64,000 nt of DNA. It comes from Nymphalis io. Lineage: Eukaryota; Arthropoda; Insecta; Lepidoptera; Nymphalidae. The notes under the pieces are model-generated. The model saw only the letters and a program-made list of their open reading frames with translations. It was not told where the DNA came from and ran no database searches. Positions 1 to 8,395 of this stretch are shown here, in pieces. Location of the stretch: assembly GCF_905147045.1 (NCBI RefSeq), contig NC_065914.1, forward strand, positions 124,001-188,000, in the 5' to 3' direction. The position numbers and the translations under genes were made by a program. Position 1 is the stretch's first letter. Every line of letters begins with the position of its first letter.

Positions 1-80
1 TCATCAACAAGTGTGAACTGGTTAGCAACATCAACGCTGTTGTAGCGAGGCTGGCTCAATTGTTGGAACCCGCTAATAAG
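1..80 (+). CDS. GTPBP2: GTPBP2-like exon (G-domain end), partial at window edge
   Basis: Internal exon cut by the window edge. Reading from base 3 it encodes NKCELVSNINAVVARLAQLL and a few more residues, then a GTCAGT donor at 81. It corresponds to the segment just after the NKxD-type G4 motif of GTPBP2 (family: VxKIDLC then a helix ending before xVPxLVT). Intron phase is 0 and joins cleanly to the exon at 420. GTPBP1/2 proteins are cytosolic relatives of translation elongation GTPases linked to ribosome quality control. Identification rests on the whole series of exons through 7492, not on this one alone. The upstream G-domain exons of this copy lie outside the window. Confidence 0.6.
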
Positions 81-129
81 GTCAGTGATTTTATTTTAAA
101 TAGCATCTATAAAGACTAGCTTATAAACT

Positions 130-348
130 AGGTTATTATTTCTTACATCAATGCTTATGGGTGATGGTGACGACTTACCGTCAGGTGGCCCAATTGCTCA
201 CATATAACATAAAGAGAAGGCGGGGGGGGGGGGGAAAGTTTAACAGACAAACAGATATATTCACTTTCCCATTTATAATATTAGTATATATTGTAATTGG
301 AAACATGCAGGTTTCCTCGCGATGTTCTTCAAGGAGCACGAGATGATA
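130..348. repeat. Intronic SINE fragments and poly-G run
   Basis: Intron 81-419 holds a short + fragment of the SINE-B tail (about 147-203, with the 'gatggtgacgacttaccgtc' block also seen at 14.4 and 35.0 kb), a run of about 14 G near 221-234, and a fragment of SINE-M (about 303-348, minus orientation, matching the 'caggtttcctcacgatgtt' block of the full copies). Nothing coding is seen. Confidence 0.6.
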
Positions 349-419
349 AATCAGGGATGCTGTATAATTTATAGATTTATTTAAATTTAAAGTAATGGTA
401 TATATTGGTATTATTACAG

Positions 420-529
420 AAACCGCTGTTAATAACTGACGAGAATATGGCAAGGAACTGCGTTGCGCCGCAAAAGTCGATACTGGACACCATAGACAAT
501 GTAGACGAGGAAATCAAAAAGAATGAGGA
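420..529 (+). CDS. GTPBP2: GTPBP2-like exon
   Basis: Acceptor TTACAG ends at 419 and donor GTGAGTAG starts at 530. The exon encodes KPLLITDENMARNC... to ...DEEIKKNE plus two bases of the next codon. PLLITDE aligns with the family's VPMLVTSEDD stretch between the G4 helix and the SxxSGExL G5 region. Phase in is 0 and phase out is 2, which fits both neighbours. The exon is open throughout. Confidence 0.7.
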
Positions 530-616
530 GTGAGTAGCTTCACAAGCCTTTATTTAACCCGAAGTGTTTCTGGGTGAACTCTTATATATGACTTTAAAAC
601 GAGTTCCATACTATTG

Positions 617-826
617 GTAATGGTAATAATATTGTCTATAGCTACGCCAACCACCCTTGCTAGATACTTGCCTTTCACGCCAAAGGTTGTGGGTTCGGTT
701 CCCACTCAGGACAGACAATTCTGTGCATTAACATGTCTGTTTTTCCTGAGTCTGTGTGTAATTGTCTATACAATAGTATATCAGTTGTCTGGTTGCCATA
801 GTACAAGCTTTGCTTAGTTTCGGATC

Positions 827-833
<7 letters not shown>
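617..833 (+). repeat. SINE-A (tRNA-derived), tail lost in TA repeat
   Basis: A tRNA-like head with a B box (GGTTCGGTTCC near 690) is followed by the conserved body found in many copies here (opposed 'acatgtctgt' segments, 'cagttgtctggttgcc', then 'ggatcagat'). The (ATT)n tail of intact copies is replaced by (TA)n. The same defective copy recurs at 57036-57250, showing that the locus was duplicated. Confidence 0.8.
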
Positions 834-865
<32 letters not shown>

Positions 866-930
866 TGATCCGAAACTACATATATACGTTCAACTATATA
901 TATTATATATATTATATTATATATACGTTC

Positions 931-1000
<70 letters not shown>

Positions 1001-1002
1001 GA
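819..1002. repeat. Long (TA)n tract with inverted repeats
   Basis: Nearly pure TA dinucleotides, interrupted by an inverted copy of the SINE end ('agtttcggatcaga' at 819-832 against 'tctgatccgaaact' at 863-876) and by two 'acgttcaactatata' blocks, whose complement closes the tract as 'tatagttgaacg'. The tract can fold into a nested cruciform. It is collapsed to a few TA units in the duplicate at 57246-57260. Confidence 0.9.
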
Positions 1003-1031
1003 ACGCAAATCACAGTAGTGTCGGCCGGCAG

Positions 1032-1137
1032 GGTGGCCGTGTTCCCGGTGAGCTGCGTGCGCGGCGCCGGCCTCAACGCGCTGCACGCGTGCCTGCTGAC
1101 GCTGGCGCCGCGCCGTGACATGCAGCGCCCCGAGGAC
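1032..1137 (+). CDS. GTPBP2: GTPBP2-like exon (G5 region)
   Basis: The exon follows the acceptor 'gccggcag' and ends at donor GTGAGTG. It encodes VAVFPVSCVRGAGLNALHAC... to ...QRPED. VAVFPVSCVRGAGLNAL matches the family block VTPIFTLSSVSGESLDLLK, the G5-type switch and helix closing the G domain. Two bases carried from the previous exon complete a Glu codon, and phase out is 0. This copy is in frame, unlike its duplicate at 57292-57387. Confidence 0.75.
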
Positions 1138-1217
1138 GTGAGTGAACCATATGTTGCGCAGTTGACTAGTATCCTTTTTATTAAATTATAAATGTTATAA
1201 TTTATGTCACTTTACAG

Positions 1218-1332
1218 GAGGCGTGCGAGTTTCAAATAGACGAAATTTTCCACGTAGGGGACTCGACGGGGCCCGTCGTGGGGGAACTGCTCGCGCGAGG
1301 GCGACTCTACGAGGGCGACGAACTTATCATAG
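1218..1332 (+). CDS. GTPBP2: GTPBP2-like exon (start of beta-barrel domain II)
   Basis: Acceptor TTTACAG, donor GTGCGT. It encodes EACEFQIDEIFHVGDSTGPV... to ...GRLYEGDELIIG. FQIDEIF-x4-GxV and GDxLxxG are the diagnostic entry into the EF-Tu-like domain II of GTPBP1/2. Phase out is 1, completed to Gly by the exon at 5082. The intron that follows has been expanded from about 65 bp (empty copy at 30249-30314) to about 3.75 kb by a LINE. The expansion may affect splicing; this cannot be judged from sequence alone. Confidence 0.85.
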
Positions 1333-1453
1333 GTGCGTTTTTTTTTTTTTTTATATTCGCCGGGAGGGCAAATGACTCTACTCCACCTGATGGTAAGTGG
1401 TAGTAGAGTCCAAACGCGACGACGGCCAGTACAGACGGGAAAAACGTTCTGCA

Positions 1454-4393
1454 CTAGCCATCTTCGCCTTGCCGGCCCGCAAGATGCCTCTTCACGCCTC
1501 GTTTGAAGGAACCCGGGTTGTAAGAGGAGGGGAACACGTGAGCTGGTAAGGAATTCCATTTTTTGGAAGTTCGACAAAGAAAGGAGTTGCCAAATTTCTT
1601 TGTTCGCGATGGAATTGATGTCACAGTTAGGCGGTGACATCGAGAACCAGCTCGCGTGGACTTAAGAAGGAAGGGGGAAGCAGGAATTAGAGAGAATAAT
1701 TCCTCAGAGCACTCGCCGTGATACAGTCGATAGAAAGCGCTCAGTGCTGCTATCTCACGACGCAATTGTAAAGGTTCAAGGGTGTTTGTGACCTTTACGT
1801 CGCCAATAATGCGTACGGCACGTCGCTGCAACCGGTCCAAGGCCTCAAGTAGGTACTTAGCGGAGCCATCCCAAAGGTGCGAGCAATATTCCACGCAAGA
1901 CCGTACCTGTGTTTTGTACAGCAGGCACAGTTGTTGTGGCGTGAAAAAGCGCCGCACCTTGCTCAGAACTCCGAGTTTCCGTGAAGCTGTTTTTATAACA
2001 GCCTCGATGTAATCCCTTGGACTAAGGTCGCAGCGAACGTCAATCCCCAGCATGGTGATTTTGCTTTGCATCACCAGCGGAGTACCACAGAGGGAGGGAA
2101 GAGGGGAAAATGTTGACTTTTCGCCGTGAGAGCGCATACCTGTGTTTTCTTGGCATTAAACTCAACAAGATTATCAGAGCCCCAATTGGCGATGAGCTCT
2201 AACGTCCTATCGAGTTCAATGACAAGATCCTTTCGCCTCTCCTCAATTTCCGCTCGCCCAGCCACTGCGCGTCCGTGGTATCCACCATGCACTGTACTAT
2301 CGTCTGCATAGCAATGTATGTTCCTAAGAGAGAGCATATCATTGATCATGCAGAAGAAAGAGTGTGGGAGATAGCACAGATCCCTGGGGGACCCCAGCAT
2401 TCACTACATAGAATTGTGAAGCGCAACCATCAACTAAAACACGAAGGCAACGCTTGTGTAGGAAGCTGGCAATCCAGGTGCATAGCTGAGCAGGCAGACC
2501 ATAAGCCGGCAGCTTGGAGAGAAGACTTCTGTGCCAGACCCTGTCGAAAGCCTTGGAGATATCGAGGCTGACAGCCAACGATTCTCCATGCTTGTCGATA
2601 GCTTCACCCCTGAGGTGTGTTACGTACGCTAGAAGATCACCTGTGGACCGTTTTGGTCGAAACCTGTACTGACGATCATTAATTAGACAGTGATCTTCTA
2701 GGTAATGGATCAGTTGGTTGTTTAGAATCCGTTCAATCACCTTACAAAGTACTGAGGTGATAGCTATTGGTCGATAATTTGCCGGGTCAGACCGATCCCC
2801 TTTTTTGGGAACCGCTTGCACATTAGCTCTTCTCCAAGCCTCCGGCACACTTCCCGAAGAGAGAGAAAGTTGGAACAGGCGCGTTAACACAGGAGACAGC
2901 TCCGCTGCGTACTTCTTCAGCACTATGGCTGGTATTCCATCGGGACCGCTAGCTTTCCGTACATCAAGTGATTGCAGCTCCGCACGCACATCACGTTGCC
3001 TGATTTTAATGTCAGGCATCGTATGGCCACATGCAAGTATTGTAGGTGGCAGTGCACTACAATCATCGATGACGGAATTGTCGGCAAAGAGTTTAGCCAG
3101 GAGATCAGCTTGCTCTTGCGGACTGTGAGCTAGCGATCCGTCCGGATTTCTGAGCGGTGGCAGCGAAGGTTGGCAGAAATTGTTTTGCACAGACTTGGTT
3201 AGACGCCAGAAGCTACGGGAGCCCCTAGGATGCGAAACGAGGTCATGACCAATCTGTACAATGCGCTGTGCATCCGCTCTCGTGTATGCCTTTCTACAGG
3301 ACTTGGAATTTTTATTATAGTTTGCTTTCAGTGAGTCAATGTTAGATGCCCCGCTAATGCAGCCGTTGATCCACTTGCGATATGCCGCCTGCTTAGATGA
3401 TACAGCATCGGCACATTCACGAGTGAACCAACGGTTATGCGTACTCCTACTGACAAGATCTGAGCTAGGAATGTAGTATTCCATTCCCAGCATGATCTCG
3501 CCAGCAATAGCAGCGGCACTAGCTGTCGGGTCATTCCCACTGAAGCAACGTTCCTTCCAAGGGACCGACGCATAGTAATCGCGCATACCGTCCCAATCCG
3601 CCAACTTATAGTACCAAACGCGACGTTTGCATACCGCTAGTGGCGGCAGCTTGGCCTGTGGCACTCTGGTAGAAATAAGGCTGTGATCCGAAGAGCAAAG
3701 ACGAGCCTGAACCACAACCTGATATTCCACCGGGTGAGAAGTCAGCAGAAGGTCCAGTAGAGAAGGTGCTTGCCCATCAATGTCTGGGATCCGGGTGGGC
3801 TGATCAACCAGTTGGGTCAAGTCATGTGTGAGAGCAAAAGCATGAGCAGTCCTTCCAGCATGATCAGTTTTGAGGGATTTCAACAAGGATTCGTGGTGAG
3901 CATTAAAATCCCCGAAAAACACCAATTCCGCGTTAGGAAATTGCTCTTGCGCAGCATCTGCCACCCGACTAAGATGGTCAAATAATCGGCTTGTCTCCAA
4001 GTCACCATTGTGGGATCTGTAGAGGCACACGTAGACTCGGCTCTGACGAACCAGGTCCACACGTACCACCAACAAGGAGAAGGAGGGGTCCTCCAAGCAG
4101 CGCAGTCGGTGACAGCAAACATCCGTCCTGACGAACAAGCATACTCCGGCTTTCGCTTTGAAGGATTCTTCAAGCGTGTAGCCGGGATAATTAAGGTAGC
4201 TGGTATCGGCAGGACGGAGTATATGTGTCTCCGTGAGAAACAACATTGCTGGCCGTGCTGTCTCGAGATGGTGGTGGACAGCGTTGAGGTTAGTGTGGAG
4301 TCCTCGGATGTTAGAGAACTCGACCTCAAACAGCGAGGGTATGGTGGGGGTGTGCACCGCTGTACGACCGTTATTTCTGTTTTGTTGCGCCAT
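1454..4393 (-). pseudogene. Endonuclease-reverse transcriptase of LINE copy 1, frameshifted
   Basis: About 980 codons starting with MAQQNRNNG at 4393. An APE-type endonuclease is at the N-terminus (NIRGLHTNLN, FLTETHI, FFGDFNAHH, SSDHSLIS). RT motifs follow: ASGPDGIPA, VPKKGDRSDPANYRPIAI, RPKRSTGDL, SLDISKAFDRVWH, AGVPQGSVLSP and then the A-D-D box in YADDSTVHGG. A C-terminal segment carries LYKTQVRSCVEYCSHLWDG. The frame breaks twice. One extra base near 2347 (minus strand 'catGatcaatg', shared with copy 2) falls between GVPQGS and ADD. One base is lost in a T run near 2120. Copy 3 (26440-28797) shows the uninterrupted arrangement. Expressed function is unlikely. Confidence 0.85.
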
Positions 4394-4937
4394 TTGGAAA
4401 AATTAAATGGAAAAGAGACGTGAAGCGAGCGATGTATTGCCACGATAGGGATGGGCAAAGTGTGGAGGCGTGTTTCCCCAAGTGGTTGCCAAAAGTAAAA
4501 ATACACTGACCCGCCGGACGGAAGGGCCCCCGAACCCCCCCGGAAGTGGCCGCTGGGACCCCACCTACCGGTCACCAACCGGCACGACGGTCCACCCCGA
4601 GATTATGCGTGGCCTGGTGGGGCAGCCTCACGAGCTGGTTAGGCACGCTCGGGCCCCTGTACTATGCCACGGGCGGCCAGCGGAACAGCCGTTTCTTCGG
4701 GTCTCCCTGTCCGGCAGGTCAATACAGTTTCCCCCGGCATTGGTTCAACAGCCGTCTCCAATTGGACCAACACCCATCGCGGCAATACTCGCTCGGGCTC
4801 TGGCTGTACGCTGGCTGACCTCGAAACGCGGCTGCAAGCCACTTCACGAGTTTTTCACCATGCGTACGGTGGTAACAAGCCAGGCGGATGTTAGCATCCT
4901 ACCATCAGATGAGCAGATGGTCGCTCAGATATCCCTT

Positions 4938-5013
4938 AGTCGCCTCTTACGACACCCATGGGAAAGAGAGGGGCAGTGAAATGTATTCTTTCTCCGTCAC
5001 TGCACGGATAAAA
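4938..5013 (-). other. Structured 5' leader of LINE copy 1
   Basis: On the element strand the 5' end contains a 7-bp hairpin, GCAGTGA pairing with TCACTGC, and then the block GGGTGTCGTAAGAGGCGACT enclosed by TCCC and GGGA. The same architecture and nearly the same block occur at the 5' end of the unrelated RTE at 11057. The role is unknown. Confidence 0.6.
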
Positions 5014-5081
5014 TGCGTTGCGTTCTGTTAGTTGTGAGATGAATAGAGCGACGTATATTTAACACCACCCCCCCCCCCCAG

Positions 5082-5311
5082 GACCTCTGGAGTCCGGCGA
5101 GTTCCCGGAGATATCCGTGCGCACGATATACCGCAACCGCGTCCCATGCGGCAGCGTGCGCGCGGGACAGTCGGCGTCGCTGGGCCTGGGTCGCTTCCCG
5201 CCGGGACTGCGGCAGGGCATGGTGCTGCTAGCGCGGCCGGGGGGCTACGCCGCGGGACACGAGCGGCCCACCTTCGGAGGCTGTCCGCTCGGGACTTGCA
5301 GAGGACGACAG
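5082..5311 (+). CDS. GTPBP2: GTPBP2-like exon (domain II)
   Basis: The acceptor is the AG after an almost pure C tract (5068-5081); the donor is GTGGGT at 5312. It encodes GPLESGEFPEISVRTIYRNR, then VPCGSVRAGQSASLGLG, MVLLARPGG and ends ...CRGRQ. Family counterparts are GPTDDGCFLEL, IQRNRSACRVLRAGQAATLALG and KGMVMVSP. The end of the exon (ERPTFGGCPLGTCRGRQ) is less like the family. Phase in is 1 and phase out is 0. The exon is very GC-rich compared with the surrounding DNA, typical of the other exons of this gene here. Both halves of this exon recur, separated by inversion, at 29.98-30.44 kb. Confidence 0.85.
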
Positions 5312-5569
5312 GTGGGTCGCTAATTCAAACCTTATTACTAAATAAAAACTTACATGTATTTAAGACAGAATATATATACGCGGCCAGTAGATTTAGATTC
5401 ATCACTCTCCGGTGAAATGTTGATATGATGATGATGCGTGTGGTGAAATGTTGCAATTATTACCGTTTTCTGCGGTGAGTGAGAGAATGTTCTTACAGAG
5501 TACTGGTTTACTGGTTGTAGCTTTATATTTAAAATTATATTATACAAACGATTTATATAACGATTATAA

Positions 5570-5893
5570 GGTCGAGATGACCCAGTGGTAAGAACGCGTG
5601 AATCTTAACCGATGAACGTGGGTTCAAACCCGGGCAAGCACCTCTGAATTTTCATGTGCTTAATTTCTGTTATAATTCATCTCGTGCTTTTCGGTAAAGG
5701 AAAACATCGTGAGGAAACCTGCATGTGTCTAATTTCACTGAAATTCTGCCACATGTGTATTCTATCAAACCGCACTGGAGCAGCGTGGTAGAATAAGCTC
5801 CAAGCCTTCTCCTCAAAAAAGGGAGAGGAGGCCTTTAACCCAGCAGTAGGACATTCACGTGCTGTTACGGATAAAAAAACACACACACACACA
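5570..5893 (+). repeat. SINE-M (tRNA-derived) and (AC)n tail
   Basis: Full-length copy. A-box-like GATGACCCAGTGGT and B-box GGTTCAAACCC lie in the head. The body has 'cgtgaggaaacctgcatgtg' and 'ttctgccacatgtgtatt'. The 3' part ends 'cagcagtaggacattcac' then 'gctgttac', followed by (AC)n. The 3' signature is the one common to butterfly SINEs often called Metulj; that name is from memory. Confidence 0.85.
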
Positions 5894-6266
5894 ATGTGCT
5901 GTGCAAACATATACAAGTCTATAGTCGATTCCAATAGCAAGTAGAGTATATAAGCAACTTTGACCTTGAAATTTGGTCGAAATCTTAATATTCTGTGGTA
6001 TTGACTATGGATTCGCGAAAAATTTAGCGTTTTGGTTATCTGTGAAGTTGTTATCGGAACTTTGTAAGTAAAACTAAAGTGTATATAAGTGATTAAGTGT
6101 AACAGTGTCGTGTTGTATATAGAGATATATTGAAGTGATGAGTGAGTGAAAATTCAGTGGTGCCTGGATCATCTCGGCTGTTTTTTTATATGCTAGCAAT
6201 ATTAGCACAGACTGTGCAATATAATATGTAATGCGGTCATGAATTAAATTTGATTGAATGTAACAG
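5894..6266 (+). other. Intron remainder, no feature seen
   Basis: AT-rich intron sequence. A short stretch (about 5995-6055, 'ttgactatggattcgcg' and onward) resembles part of the AT-rich arm repeat near 26.25 kb. Nothing coding or structured is otherwise seen. Confidence 0.5.
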
Positions 6267-6362
6267 GCATCCGTGCATGTCCTAAGACACTCCGCTGCCA
6301 TCTACCCAGGGTTCCAGTGCTCTGTGCATGTCGGGAACGTGCGTCAGACGGCCATTATCGAG
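6267..6362 (+). CDS. GTPBP2: GTPBP2-like exon (domain III)
   Basis: Acceptor TAACAG, donor GTAACG, length 96 bp, phase 0 on both sides. It encodes ASVHVLRHSAAIYPGFQCSV followed by HVGNVRQTAIIE. The family equivalent is F-x4-GFQVTVHVGNVRQTAVVE, one of the most conserved blocks that separates GTPBP2 from GTPBP1 (whose block reads HCGSIRQTA). This exon is the strongest evidence for the GTPBP2 assignment. Confidence 0.9.
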
Positions 6363-6494
6363 GTAACGAATACATACATCAAACTCACTTTGCGGAGTGG
6401 AATTAAATAGTTTAATTTTGGTATAGGTGGTGGTGTTGCGTAAAATACTTAAGTATGATATTTATGATATTTATTTTTTTATGTTATATTCCTG

Positions 6495-6771
6495 TTTAGC
6501 GGTAGAATATCTGATGAGTGGGTGGTACCTACCCAGGCGGGTTTGCACAATGCCCTTACCACCAGTTACCACACACTCATAATATATTCTGCCGCCAAAC
6601 AGCAATAGCATTGTTGTTGGTGAGTAAAACAGTATAACTGCAGGCACGAGGGACATAACATCTTAGTTCCCAAGGTTGGTGACGCATTGGTGATATAAGC
6701 GATGGTTAATATTTATTGCGGTGTCAATGTCTATGGGCGGTGGTGACCACTTACCATCGGGTTGCTCATCT
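6495..6771 (+). repeat. SINE-B copy with inverted head
   Basis: The body from about 6564 to 6771 is in + orientation ('cttagttcccaaggttggtg' block, then 'tggtgaccacttaccatc'). It is preceded at 6495-6563 by the SINE head in reverse orientation ('gcggtagaatatctgatgag'). The two head copies are complementary, giving a hairpin. The arrangement resembles 5' inversion during retroposition. Confidence 0.65.
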
Positions 6772-6804
6772 CATCGCTGACCACGGATATATTTTTCGCT
6801 TTAG

Positions 6805-6932
6805 GGTATAATGTCTCCGAACAACGTGCTGAGGGCGGGCGAGGGGGCCTCCGTGCTGTTCAGGTTCGCCCGCTGTCCGGAGTACCTCGTGCGGGGCCGC
6901 CGGCTGCTGTTCACGGCGGGGCTGGGGACCAG
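6805..6932 (+). CDS. GTPBP2: GTPBP2-like exon (domain III)
   Basis: Acceptor TTTAG, donor GTACCG. It encodes GIMSPNNVLRAGEGASVLFR, then FARCPEYLVRGRRLLFTAGL and GT. The family block is LRTGEKAVVRFRFLKHPEYLKVGAKLLFREG. Phase in is 0 and phase out is 2, completed to Arg by the last exon. The exon is in frame and GC-rich. Confidence 0.88.
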
Positions 6933-7068
6933 GTACCGCTCAACGAACCCAACGATAACTTCTAATTACAGTTGAATTGTTGAGCCAATAAAGTATATCG
7001 TCAGCTCAGTGTTGGTATCCGAGATTGCTAGCTCCACTGACTTTCACACATTTAATTTATAAGTGTTC

Positions 7069-7165
7069 GGTGAAGGAAATCCATTCATCGAAGCAGGTTG
7101 TGGAATAAGCTCAACCCTTCTCCTGAGAAGGAGAGGTTTTAGCCCAGCTGTGGGACATTTATATA
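7069..7165 (+). repeat. SINE-M 3' fragment
   Basis: It retains the 'ggaataagctcaacccttct' and 'agcccagctgtgggacattt' blocks of the 3' end. Diverged and 5'-truncated. Confidence 0.65.
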
Positions 7166-7449
7166 CTGTAACTGTTTTGAATCATGTTGGAACAAGTTTT
7201 GTTCTTAAGAAGAGATATCTTCGACCAACAGACACTTTTGTACTTTACTAGCAAAACCCGGAAGGTGGCTGTTAATGTGGTACAGCGCCATCTAGCGGCG
7301 TTACAACGAAGTGGATATTATAAAATCATCCATGAGATATACATCTAAATTTCAACTATAATGGTGATTCAAGCGGTCCGAACTCTATTAATCACAAACA
7401 GATACACAAACAGCCATTTTTATATATTAACTAAATTGTTTTGTTACAG

Positions 7450-7492
7450 AGCCATCGGCCGGGTCACGCAAACCTTCCCGTACATACCATGA
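7450..7492 (+). CDS. GTPBP2: GTPBP2-like terminal exon with stop
   Basis: Acceptor TTACAG. Encodes (R)AIGRVTQTFPYIP and stops at TGA 7490-7492. The family ends ...GIGHVTDVQAI, so the protein here finishes a few residues after the conserved end. Taken together, the exons from 1 to 7492 are in phase across seven introns. This half of the gene could therefore still be functional even though the region around it is heavily rearranged. No clear AATAAA is seen immediately downstream. Confidence 0.8.
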
Positions 7493-7547
7493 ATTCTATA
7501 GAACACGGCTCCAATGTAAAATTCGAGATCTCTCTAGAATATTCTAG

Positions 7548-8395
7548 ATAAATTAAATATATTAATTGTATCTGTAACCAGTTTTCTTGTCGTGTTCACT
7601 TCATGATTGCGTAGGGGGCGTTTCGCCTTGCGGATTAAATTACAAAAAACGACAAACGATGATGGCATTTTTATGTTACATAAAAACAGTGTTGCCAACC
7701 TCTTAGAAGCATCCTCCTGACGGATGAATTGAAACAAATACAAAATACATTTATAATATGATGTTAAAAAAAAAGCAAATCAAGTACTGCAAGTAGCATT
7801 AGTAAACTTGAAATATACTCAATTAAATGAAGCTGAAGAGATAATCCCCGGAGAGAATTTCTTTAAAAAATGTTCCTTCTAAAAAATGTCTAACCTGAAA
7901 ATATCCTATTTGATTTCATCTGACATAGCCCTATTTATGGGGAAAACCCCCAAGTTGACAACACTGTATAAAAAAAATGCGGACCATCCATATAAACTTT
8001 CATATATTTAACACTAGGGGACAAATTTTTAATAAACCATCGTATGTGATCGAGCAAATTTTCACTCATATCTCATTTTTATTCAGTCAGCTAATTAATC
8101 AGTGTCAGAGTTTTTATTAGGTATATAACATACATGCAAAACGTCTATGCTTATGTATAAATAATATTGCAATATATAAAGGCTTATATATATATATGAA
8201 AATATAATATGGAACTAATGGCTTCTTATGTATGTACACACATACATCCAATTTCTAGTTAATATTAAATAATTATATAACTAGGTTTATGAAATAACGT
8301 ACATACACAATGGATATTACATCTTGGTTCCCAATGTTGGTGGCACATTAACAATATAAATGATGGTTAATATTTCGTAAAACGCCAATGACGCT
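7548..8395 (+). repeat. Non-coding repeat, direct copy at 47813-48655
   Basis: Nearly base-for-base copy of 47813-48655, starting at 'aaattaaatatattaattg'. It includes 'gcgtttcgccttgcggatta', 'gttgccaacctcttag' and, at the end, a diverged SINE-B fragment (8312-8395). No coding content. The boundary lies only about 55 bp beyond the GTPBP2 stop, so the gene's 3' flank may be inside this repeat. Confidence 0.85.

Larger units (their letters stand above)
1334..5019 (-). mobile_element. LINE copy 1 (Jockey/CR1-group), near full length, with 6-bp TSD
   Basis: Element body is 1340-5013, flanked by the direct repeat TGCGTT (1334-1339 and 5014-5019). The paralogous intron at 30249 has the uninterrupted site GGTGCGTTGCGTTCTG, which proves the insertion boundaries. 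The 3' end is the poly(T) at 1340 (poly(A) on the element strand). Next come a short 3' UTR with the 'ctccacctgatggtaagtgg' block, an endonuclease-RT frame (1454-4393) and about 620 bp of GC-rich 5' leader. No convincing ORF1 is seen. The family name is inferred from motif style; the exact clade needs an RT tree. Confidence 0.9.

Noticed and set aside
810..1121. Open frames made of Tyr-Ile repeats
   Set aside because: They are translations of the TA microsatellite on both strands.
4470..4980. GC-rich open frames in the 5' part of LINE copy 1 as a possible ORF1
   Set aside because: Several short overlapping frames on both strands, no zinc knuckle or RRM-like pattern, no counterpart with the same frame in other copies.
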